Source: Symsagittifera roscoffensis
Lineage: Eukaryota > Xenacoelomorpha > Acoela > Convolutidae
NCBI RefSeq assembly: GCF_963678635.1
Contig: NC_087069.1
Span: 28,014,303-28,078,302 of the forward strand
DNA length: 64,000 nucleotides
Reading direction: 5' to 3'
The notes beneath the pieces were generated by a model that searched no databases, was not told where the DNA came from, and was given only the letters and a program-made list of their open reading frames with translations. Made by a program: the position numbers and the translations under genes. Within the stretch, counting starts at the first letter, position 1; the number at the start of each line of letters is the position of its first letter. This document shows positions 54,229-62,838 of the stretch, one piece after another.

Positions 54229-55118
54229 TGTGCCAGTCGGTCATATTTGGAAGTTTGACCTTGAGAGAAGCAAAAAGCACTTGATTTTGGAGTGAAGTTT
54301 AATTTTTCAAAAATTCGAATGGAGCCTGTCATGCACGGTTTTCTCGCGATAACTGAAAGTCAAAAAAGAAAAATCAGAACAATCGAGTGACAACCGCGGG
54401 AAAGTTGCAAGATAAATCACTAGGAAATTGCCATTCGCAATTTCCGAGACAATAATAAAAGAGTAGAGCTGTCTTATCCCGAAAACAAAAGAATAGAACA
54501 CAGACTTGAGAAAGGACGATTATTCGAACTGGACCAGAGTGAACCTTCGGTGGAAAGGTGGACAGCTTGAGTGTCCCAATGGTCCACATAAAACTGCATT
54601 CTAGAGTACAAACTTATTCCTGTTGTTGAAACTGACAAACATTAAACTCATTTAGTTACACTATTTAATTCTTGAGTTGCTTACCGACTTAATTACTCCC
54701 AATTCTTGAGCGTGCTACAATGTGAGTACCAATTTAAATTTCTAGAGTGTGTTTTATAATTGTTATGTTGAGGTAAGGCGAGTTTTAGGTTGATCCATCT
54801 GAAATGGATCAAAGTTCCACTGTCTAAATAAAAAGTAACTTAACGGATTGTTCCGACCCGGTTTTTAACGGCGTTCATGTATTTTGGGTATCTAGAGACC
54901 TAAGTATGGGGACGTTCCTAATTCTAGAGTGGGGGATATTTTAATAGTAGCCTTTAAGCTGTAACGGGTCGTAGTCTCATGTCGCAAACGAACCGAATTG
55001 GCTCCGACTGATTTGAGGTAGAAAAACACAAGAGATAGTGTCCCTGACTCTTGAGCCAATGGTTATAGGGCCTATTTTTCTTAAGCCTCATGTGTGACTG
55101 CAGTAGACGAATGTTACA
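54229..55118 (+). repeat. 3' LTR of element B (890 bp), 44 bp upstream of the DHX9 start
   Basis: Begins TGTGCCAGTC, ends GAATGTTACA. It has ten CT(T/A)GAG hexamers. It is oriented so that its promoter would read into DHX9. Compared with the 5' LTR it lacks a 2-bp AC near the end and differs at about six bases. Confidence 0.95.
54768..54778 (+). promoter_or_regulatory. Splice-donor-like site inside the LTR
   Basis: GTTGAG|GTAAGG fits the animal 5' splice consensus (cut after 54772). The same sequence is in the element B 5' LTR and in the element A LTRs. In the 5' LTR it could splice to the ORF2 acceptor; here it could splice to the acceptor in front of the DHX9 ATG (55156), removing 384 nt. 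Confidence 0.4.
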
Positions 55119-55150
55119 GCAGCTTTGCCTCTGTCAAATTTGTATCCGAG

Positions 55151-55156
55151 TTTCAG
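55151..55156 (+). promoter_or_regulatory. Candidate splice acceptor 6 nt before the DHX9 start codon
   Basis: TTTCAG is followed by TGTGAAATGGG. It would serve either a cis intron in the 5' untranslated region or a trans-spliced leader. If real, element B lies in an intron or outron and not in the mature leader. Confidence 0.45.
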
Positions 55157-55162
55157 TGTGAA

Positions 55163-55288
55163 ATGGGTGACAACAGTAACGTCAAAGCGTTCCTGAACAC
55201 GTGGTTGAGTAAGCAGAAGTTGTCTCCAACATATGATGTTCGACAACAAATGAAGAGCAAAAGTGGAAGGGCTAGATTCATGTGCGAG
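55163..55288 (+). CDS. DHX9: DHX9 / RNA helicase A orthologue, exon 1 (dsRBD1, first half)
   Basis: 42 codons from ATG: MGDNSNVKAFLNTWLSKQKL then SPTYDVRQ and ARFMCE. It matches the start of the first double-stranded-RNA-binding domain of DHX9/MLE (family pattern MGDxKxFLYxWxxKxxxxPxYxIR...RFxCE). The donor GAG|GTAAAC is at 55288/55289, phase 0. The protein is a DEAH-box helicase that unwinds dsRNA and R-loops in the nucleus and has two N-terminal dsRBDs; only the N-terminus lies in this window. Element B ends 44 bp upstream of the ATG. Confidence 0.93.
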
Positions 55289-55371
55289 GTAAACATCAGC
55301 CATTGGCGTTATTAGGATTTTGAAATTTCTCACTGAAAATGTGTTAAATAGTTAAATTTTCTTCGATTTAG

Positions 55372-55512
55372 CTTCGTGTCCCTGGATTTTCCTACGTGGC
55401 AGTTGGCAACTCGACTAGTAAGAAGGATGCTCAGACCCATGCTGCAAGAGATTTTCTCAATTATTGTGTCAGGGCTGGGAAAATACAACAGCAGGAAGTG
55501 CCCGAGTTCAAT
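55372..55512 (+). CDS. DHX9: DHX9 orthologue, exon 2 (dsRBD1, second half)
   Basis: 47 codons, [20 protein letters not shown] then [18 protein letters not shown] and EVPEFN. The GNSTxKKDAQxxAARDFxxY signature is the diagnostic RNA-contacting helix of dsRBD1 in DHX9 orthologues. The acceptor is TTTAG at 55371 and the donor AAT|GTAAGT at 55512/55513, both phase 0. The intron before it is 83 bp. Confidence 0.94.
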
Positions 55513-56254
55513 GTAAGTTTTGCCAATTTTTTTAATTCCCTTTTCTGAAATATGCTTGCTGATTTTTCCCAAATCAGGGCTGAAAATTTGATATCTCAAA
55601 TCGTTGTATTTTTCGAGAAACTTTTAATAATAACTAAAAGAAATTTTAATAATTAATCTAAAAAAATTATCTTGAAGTATTTTAATTGATATGCTTTATT
55701 GGGTACTCTATGTGGACAATCTCTGTGCCCTTTGTCTATCCAGTAATCTATCCAGTCCGTTGTCTATCTCAATGTTGGCACGTTTTCAATTTCTAGTAAT
55801 TGTATATTTGAAAACAACGTTGATCAATGTTGAATTAGGAGTACGTTCGAGCTATCGCTCATCATCAGCATCTTAAAACTCAAAATTATTGAGCTTCAAA
55901 AAAGCACCAAACACGTCAAATGAAGAAAAGAGAAAACAAACAAAAAACACAATAAATCTATTCTGAGGTGGAGATAACAAACTGTATATTTGTTATATGC
56001 TGATGCTGTTTGTAACTGATGGAGAAAAAAATTATTCTGTTTCTTGTTGTCAACAAGCTGAAAACATTGTATGGATATGATGGACTGTTTTAATTTTTCT
56101 GTAATTTACTTTGATAACAAGGGTAGCACGTGAGGTGTGCGTCTCTACTTAATTCCCGACGGGAGCCAGTTTTTTTAAAGAGTTGATGGACGTAGTGGAG
56201 ACTTTATATAGTGAACGTTATATATGTTGTTGTATTTTTTTTTCAGGAAAAGTT
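55513..56254 (+). other. First part of the long DHX9 intron, no feature seen
   Basis: AT-rich intron sequence without recognisable coding homology. The ATAAAT/TATATG-rich text has no repeat that I could pair elsewhere in the window. Confidence 0.4.
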
Positions 56255-57190
56255 TTAAGTTTCACCTGGCTCAAGTTTGATTTTTTTGCGGTTCGGTTTT
56301 TGGTTTCTTTTTAAGCTTAGTTCATTTCCTTTGGTAAAAGGAAAGCAAGTTCCATTATCGAACAACAAAATAATAAAGGTTAAGAAAATGAGACCGCCTT
56401 CAACTTCGAAAGTGAGTTTTAATTTTCAGATTCCCCAACGGAATAAAAAATTTTACCTAATGATTCAGTTTTCTCAATGAGTTGGTTTTATCAAAAAAGT
56501 GTGCAAAAATGTTCTTGAAATTCAAAGAGCTTTAAGGCTTGATATTTTTTACTTTGAAGTTCGAACGCTGAAGTTTTTTCAACCTAAACAGCAAAAAAAG
56601 AAGTGCTCATTTGGTAAAGGGCACTTTTGCAGCAATAGCCATTTATCTTTTTTTTCTGATTGCATTGCACTTTGTTATTAGACCTGTTTTCATTAGTGTC
56701 TAGTGTTTGACGATTGTCAAGTGACAATGGTGCTGATGCTAGGACCTCTGACTCTTTATCTCGAGATCGGGGTTTCGATGCTGGCACATTGCAGATTCTT
56801 ATTAGTTTTTTTCTCATTTTTTGAGCTTTTCATTAGAGCTCCTGGTCAATTTCTTGCTTTTATTTGCGAAGTGCAGCACTTTTATGTTGTGTCATATTAC
56901 GTCGTTCGCTAGAAGGAAATGTATTCAATCCGTTTGTGCTTTGGAAGAGGGATTTTTTTGGCCCTACGTTCGTCTACCCAACGATTGGCTGCTTAATAAC
57001 CGCTTGTTATCATCGACTTCTTAATTACACTTGCAAGCTTGCTTGTGTAGTGTAAAAGTATGACTCTTTTACCAACTTAACTCGCAAATAAAAGTGCTCA
57101 TTTGTTGCCACTGTTGCTATGATCACAATTTATAGCATTGGAAATTTCATAACATCTATTTTTGCTCTCTTTGTGGCTAGTGTTTATCGA
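56255..57190 (+). repeat. Interspersed repeat, copy 1 (second copy at about 63090-63640)
   Basis: Shared blocks in the same order: GTTCATTT(C/T)CTTTG, CATTATCGAACAA / CACTATCGAACAA, TACCTAATGATTCAG / AACCTAATGATCCAG, and AAAAGTGCTCATTTG. Copies are 70-80% alike by eye. No open frame of note, so a nonautonomous or decayed element. Confidence 0.65.
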
Positions 57191-57727
57191 TTGTAAGGCT
57201 GCTGAGAGATAGGGGCTTGAGACTTTAAATATCCTGATCTCAGGTTCGAATCCGAAACAGCAGAACATTTATCAATTCGAGGCTTATTTCTACTTTTTCC
57301 TATTTCACTATAGTACTGCTTGTTTTGTTCTCGCCATTGTTTGCGAAGATCAGCTTCGCTTCTAGATGAATTAAGTTGAGAGTTTTTGTTTTTTTGCTGA
57401 TCTTATGCAGATATTCGAAACCAAGATCTAACCAAATAAATGAAATCAAATAGTTTTGATACTCCCACTAGGTCGGATACATCATACTCGCCAATTGATT
57501 TTTTTTGTCAAAACAGCATATCTGCAGTTTTGCCGGTATCGAATCTTACATTCCTAGACACCTTTTTTAAGCCATGAGTTAAATAAATTCAACATCTTCT
57601 GTTGAAAAAACGTTAAAGTTTATGCACCACACAATGAACTTTGAAATTCTTACCAGACTTTGGTAGAAATTTGAGATTCATTCGGCGATGGGTAGACATA
57701 GCGTCTTTCTGGTTAATCCAATTATGA

Positions 57728-58141
57728 GATCTGGAGCTTCTGTTGGTTTGCTACCAATCCGGTGTCTGGTATTGTAGGGTGATGACGTTCGTCTGAGCAC
57801 AATTATCAACGAGCGCCCTCAAGTGAGGAACTCGGCTGTTCTGAGATCGAACTTTGACTTTTGCTGCTGGAAGAATTGTGATGGTTCCAGTTCGAATGAC
57901 TTGAAGGGCATCAATTGTCGCTCTGAAGGGCATCAATTGGGATCTGGAGCTTCTGTTGGTTTGCTACCAATCCGGTGTCTGGTATTGTAGGGTGATGACG
58001 TTCGTCTGAGCACAATTATCAACGAGCGCCCTCAAGTGAGGAACTCGGCTGTTCTGAGATCGAACTTTGACTTTTGCTGCTGGAAGAATTGTGATGGTTC
58101 CAGTTCGAATGACTTGAATGGCATCAATTGTCGCTCTGAAT
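57728..58141 (-). repeat. 213-bp tandem duplication inside the BEL/Pao remnant
   Basis: 57728-57940 and 57941-58141 start with GATCTGGAGCTTCTG and are almost identical, diverging only in the last bases (TGAAGGGC versus TGAATGTC). Each unit contains the protease-like segment, which is therefore present twice. Confidence 0.93.
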
Positions 58142-59130
58142 GTCAGACTGGGCTGGCTAGAATTGTCATGAAGTTGTGTGATGCTTCTTTTGATATGTCT
58201 TGCTCAGTGATGTTCAAGGACATTCTTGGATGCCGTGACTGGCAGACACAAATTTGAAGCACATCCTAACACTGGTCAAAAAATTGTTTTGTTCTGATGT
58301 TGTTATAGATCTGTATTTCTCACATTGCCAAATTGGGTGTCTGTCTTTGCAGGTTTGAACTTTACGCTGTGGTAAAGAGAAGTCATTTTTGTAAGATTGG
58401 TGCTTTTCTGTTAAGAATATCTGCTACTCATGCCCAGGTTTATGGTGTCTGAAATGAGATCATTGAACCACCCCTAAATATCTGACTCTGTTGTCGAAGA
58501 ATACCATGAATTCTTGACAAGAGCTTCCGAAGGATTCTACGATCATTTTTGTATCTCTGCTCTAGCATTTGAAGTGCTACCTCGAAGTTGCTTTCTGTGG
58601 TATCCAGGTTCATGAGTTTAGAAGCATTGCGCGAAATAAATCAATTTCTGAACCGGTGACTGCTTGTCATTGTTATGAACAGTTGATCGAAACTGATCGA
58701 TGAAGCTTAGCCAGGCAATGAAATCGCCACTTGAAGTTAGGGAAATTGATCTGCGGCCGTCTTGGTGTGATCTTTGTTGGTTCGATCTCCGTTGTTGCAA
58801 AAGGGTTGATAGGCTGACTTGATGCGGCTTTCAATCTCTTTGCGGCTTGTCGAAGAGCCTTCTGTGTTTCCTGACATTGATATAATAATTGATCGTACTC
58901 TGCATCATCAGCGATAGCTCCAAGCGGCTCGTGATCAGCAATTGAGGATTGAGCCAAACAATGCTCAATCTCGGTTGTTTTAGCCCTCAACTCGTTTTGG
59001 TTACGATTGAGTTTAGCACAAAGGTCGCTGACTTGAGAAACTTGCCGGTTCAGAACTCGCAGACAATTATTTTGAGCTCGTTAAACCTTCTCCATGGCTG
59101 ATAGAGCTTGAGTTTCTAAAGTAGGCTCAG
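57728..59130 (-). pseudogene. gag-pro: BEL/Pao-type LTR retrotransposon remnant (Gag and protease pieces)
   Basis: Minus-strand Gag pieces: RNQNELRAKTTEIEHCL (about 59000), INPFATTEIEP..RRPQINFPNF (about 58780), then in another frame SSGDFIAWLSFIDQFRST, matching the BEL/Pao Gag pattern LPxFxGDxxxWxxFxDxFxxxVH. Further left, protease-like LPAAKVKVRSQNSR and LRALVDNCAQTNVIT, where BEL elements have LRALLDSGSQxSFIT. The catalytic DSG is DNC here. Frameshifts, stops and the tandem duplication show it is dead. RT and integrase are absent. It lies antisense within the DHX9 intron. Confidence 0.8.
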
Positions 59131-61693
59131 CCAGTGTGCTTATTTTCCTAAGGTTCCATAAGCCATTGTTTCCTTAGGTTCCATAAGGCTTATGGAGCAG
59201 CTATCTATGCAGAACATTTAAGACGCAGGAACCCACATTTCATTGCTAGCTACCCAGTCATGACTTGCACCAAGGACGACTGTTTGCAGTCCAAGACTGG
59301 AGCTCAATAAGTCTGGGCTGTTAACTCCTGAAATGTGTCTTGAAGTCAATCAAAACTTTGCAATTGGTGGTAGATGTCGGCGTGAGTGTATCAATATCAC
59401 TTGCTTAGATCAGATCAACTCCAAGCAAGTATTCTACTTTTGTGGCCAACCGCATTGTCAAAGTTCAACAAATGCTACCAGATGACAAGTGGAAAAACGT
59501 TTCGACTCATCAAAATCCAGCCGATCATACAACTCGACCAGTAGCAGTAGCTAAAGTGTAAAGTTTGCTACTTTAGTGGTCAGGACCCTCTTGGTTACAG
59601 ACAAATGAAGTTTGTAATCCAACACAACCAACAATTCTCGAAGCAAATGAAGAGAATAACGAGCTCAAACGGTCATTCGACGAAACCATCCTGGTCACTC
59701 AGGCAACTGGCGGGGTGGAAATGATCGAATGATGAGGATCTTTTGGTAAAGCTCTACGCAACGGAGGTTTTGTCGCAAAATTCGCCCTGAAACTCCTGAA
59801 GAAGAACACCGCCAATCACAATCAGCTTCGAAAGTTAGGACTGAACATTCTTGTTTCAACTTCAAGTTTTTTTTAAAGTTTTTGTAATCTCAAGCCAAAT
59901 TTCCCAGATTTAGCTCAAGGGGATTATCAGGTTTTTTTTGAAAAATTATGTGACTTGTTTTCATATTCAGTGTTATTGAATTTTCAGCAGAAACTAATTT
60001 GTCAAGGCCCATTAGATGTTGTTTAAGGGAGGTTGAGACTTTTTATCGGCCTATCCTAATCAGGGACTGGATACAGGATAAATATTAAACTTTTCCTTTT
60101 TTTTGCTCACGGTCTTTGAGCAAATCTCATTCAGTAGCCTCAAAAATTGTTAGGCTTTTCAAATTAGTGTTTACATGTGCGAGAGCAAGTGTCTTGTAAT
60201 CGGGAACTAGTCTTTTTTTCCGAAACAACTTTTCTTCAAAATCTCACTTGTGCCAGGCGCTTGCTTTTTTTCGGTACTTGTTTGTATGCTAAGTTTTGTT
60301 TGTATGCGAAGTTTTGCCGGCTTAGTTGTCAAATCACGTCTTTTTCGTCTGCTGTTAGCAATTTTCATCATAAATGCAAATGTTTTTCATGGAAGTTTCA
60401 AGGTGGACTTCAAGCTTTTATTTTAAAATCTTTTTTCATCTCAACTGATGACTGCTCAAAGATGTCGGCGATGGTCCCGCTTGTAAGTTTTGTTCCGTTG
60501 CTAATTTGATATTCGAATGATTGCCAAGAATAAACTTTTTATCGAGACACGAAAATTTTGCTAAACCTTTTTCTTCAATGTTTTTCAAACAATTTTCGAC
60601 CTCTTATGGTTTTTTATGTTCGTGTTGTATCGAAAGTGATGCGAATCTGTGCCTCGCACCTATGTAACATTTTAGGCGTAGTTGTATTTGATTTTGAAGG
60701 CTGTTGCATGTGTTGTTGCGAAGTGTGGTTGTTTGCCAGATGGAGTCATGATAAAATATATATGTTTTTACAGGGCGAAGAAATTGGTAGTTACTCGGCC
60801 GATAATTAGTCTTCTAACATGAATGATGGGGAAATATCGCAGCTATTTCATTCGTTGGGTTTTTGCAGTAATTGTGATTTTGTTTATTTTTATTTTGATT
60901 ATTACCCTTGCGATAAGCAACGGTATTGCAATCGGGTGCTAGACTTTTCTTCCGTAAATAACTTAAGACAGGATGGTCAAATGTGTTGGAATGGTAAGTT
61001 TCAGACAGTTTCAATTCTTGGAAATTCAAAGAAAACTTCCTGCATTTAGGTAGTAAATGGTTGAAGTTCGTTTCCGGTCTTAGTTTTTTCTCAAATAATT
61101 GTATTGAAAAAAATGGTCCAAGCTATTTTTTTCGGATTCGTGATTTTCGGCCTAGTTTCCGTCGGTTCATTTCACGTTTTTTTTTAAAACGAAATTTTTT
61201 TTTGTTACTGCTTTTTCGGCTTTTTTTTCTTAAGCATGGATTTTCTTTTGATTCTGAAGTTGATGTTGAAAGTTTGTAACTTGTCATTTTACGAAGTCTG
61301 ATTTTTATTAATTGTACTTTTTCATAATTTTTTTTTCGATTAAACGGTTTCGGTTTGTTTTGTGGCATAATGAATTTATATTACGTTGTTTCGAGGGCCA
61401 AAATTCATGTTCGACAAGTATTGATGATTTTTTTTGTGATTTCAAGAAAAAACAAACATAAAAATTTATGTTTTTTATGTTTGTGTTTAATCGCAAATGG
61501 TGCAAAGCTCCGCCTCTGTGTTATGAAAATTAGTTAACATCAAAGATGAAGGAGTTACTCCCTAAGATTGCATATCAATTTTAAATGCACTGTATTCGCC
61601 AGCTTCAAGAGTTTCTTGTCATTGTTTTCATTTTTATGTTCAGAGGTCAGTTCACAGTAGTGAAAGGTCATTTTTTCTCAGTTGCGGCCATTA
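59131..61693 (+). other. DHX9 intron, no gene seen
   Basis: AT-rich. A faint duplicated block is visible: AATCGGGAACTAGTCTTTTT (near 60197) resembles AATCGGGTGCTAGACTTTTC (near 60930), so a diverged repeat may lie at about 60170-60360 and 60830-60970. No coding homology. Confidence 0.4.
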
Positions 61694-61701
61694 GTTTTGT
61701 C

Positions 61702-61991
61702 GGATCATGTTAACTACCCCCCCCCCCCCCACCATTGAAATAGGGGGAGGGAATAGTTAACAAGGTATCGATGATATTTATTGAAATAACGTCAACCAAT
61801 AGGAATGCGAATTGAAGTAACGTCAACCAGAACAAATTGCGAAATGAAAACAACGTCAACCAATAGGAATGCGACACAACAAATTTCTTAGAAATACAAA
61901 ACCAATCCAGTTGAGCATAAATGAAATGTGTTTTTATAGGGGTGAAATCCTTTACAAGGTACCATGGGGGGAGGAATAGTTAACATGATCC
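61702..61991 (+). mobile_element. 290-bp inverted-repeat transposon (MITE) with 8-bp target duplication
   Basis: Terminal inverted repeats GGATCATGTTAACTA at both ends, next to C- or G-rich tracts (14 C's on the left). Flanked by perfect direct repeats GTTTTGTC at 61694-61701 and 61992-61999. Inside are three copies of AACGTCAACCA, two with the extension ATAGGAATGCGA. No open frame. An 8-bp duplication with GG... termini fits Merlin-like or hAT-like elements; the GGA start favours Merlin, but this is inference. Confidence 0.85.
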
Positions 61992-62269
61992 GTTTTGTCG
62001 AACAAAGTTTCTAAAATATACCTGTTTTTACACCTGATTGAAGTGTATTTCGCTTCTTTTTTTCAGATTCGGTTAGAAAACTTTTAATTACTATTGAAAA
62101 AAGCAAAAAAAAATGTGTTTTGTTGCCTGAATAATTAATGTACATCTATCGAAAAACAATGTGATGAAAAAATCATAACACAATGAGATACTGCAGTTAT
62201 TTTTCGATAGTTGATGTCTACTTTGCTTGACCTGATTGATACTGACTTTAAATACGCACATTATTTAAG

Positions 62270-62485
62270 CTGGAGGCTGAACTTGAAACAGCACAAGCCC
62301 ACCTGCAGCCTCCCCCTCCAATCATGCCAACTCCCGGTGCACCAGCTCAGGCCAGGGGAGATATGGGTGGTCCACCTTTTCCTCCGAACCAGTTCAGGCC
62401 AGACATGAATGCATACGTAGGCGTGGATGGACATCGGCCAATTGACCCTAGACTGATACTGCAGCAGAAGGCTGACGTTGAAAGT
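62270..62485 (+). CDS. DHX9: DHX9 orthologue, exon 3 (linker between the dsRBDs)
   Basis: 72 codons, LEAELETAQAHLQPPPPIMP, then a Gly/Pro/Asn-rich linker and DPRLILQQKADVES. A Pro/Gly-rich linker between dsRBDs is usual in the family. The acceptor is ATTTAAG at 62269, with AAG instead of CAG or TAG; GGAG 6 bp later is an alternative that keeps the frame. Donor AGT|GTGAGT at 62485/62486. The intron before it is 6,757 bp and full of repeats. Confidence 0.85.
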
Positions 62486-62695
62486 GTGAGTTGAACTTGA
62501 ACAAAATTTAACGTCCTATTTTGGTCAAGTTATGAAAAATCGAAACATTAGAGCTTTTAAGCATAACTAAGCGCGCGTTTCAAGCACAATTCTTTTAATT
62601 GTCATAATAAGTTTATATTATATTTTGATAGTTTGATGTATTTTATTATAAAAATTTACAAAAAATGCACCCAGAAATGGTGAATTACTTGACAG

Positions 62696-62838
62696 AGTGA
62701 ATCGATTGACTTGAATGCGCGTATCCACGGAGGATGGACGTATGACAATGCCAAGCCCAAATTACACCAGTGGTTGCAGACCACTAAGCAACACAAGTGC
62801 GACTTCGCTTACTCCTCAATGGGACCAGATCACGCCAG
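62696..62838 (+). CDS. DHX9: DHX9 orthologue, exon 4 (start of dsRBD2)
   Basis: 47 codons plus two bases: SESIDLNARIHGGWTYDNAK then LHQWLQ and FAYSSMGPDHAR. The pattern DLNxxxHGxWTxENAKxxLxQ...YxxxGPDHxRSF is the start of dsRBD2 in DHX9. Acceptor TTGACAG at 62695, donor CCAG|GTAGTA at 62838/62839. The rest of the gene lies beyond the right edge. Confidence 0.92.

Larger units (their letters stand above)
32596..55118 (+). mobile_element. Element B: giant Ty3/gypsy-like LTR retrotransposon with SGNH and macro domains (22.5 kb)
   Basis: LTRs at 32596-33487 and 54229-55118, a primer site 11 nt inside the first, a 2.5-kb repeat-bearing leader, ORF1 (36002-44422: Gag, PR, RT, RH, IN, macro) and ORF2 (44921-53800). 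It keeps the full 5' half that element A lost, but its integrase core is deleted, the second Gag zinc knuckle is damaged, and at least ten stops or frameshifts interrupt the ORFs. Its LTRs differ at about six positions and one 2-bp indel by eye (about 0.7%), so insertion is fairly recent, and many lesions probably predate it or came in transposition. Flanks show a 3-bp repeat GCA. Confidence 0.95.
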
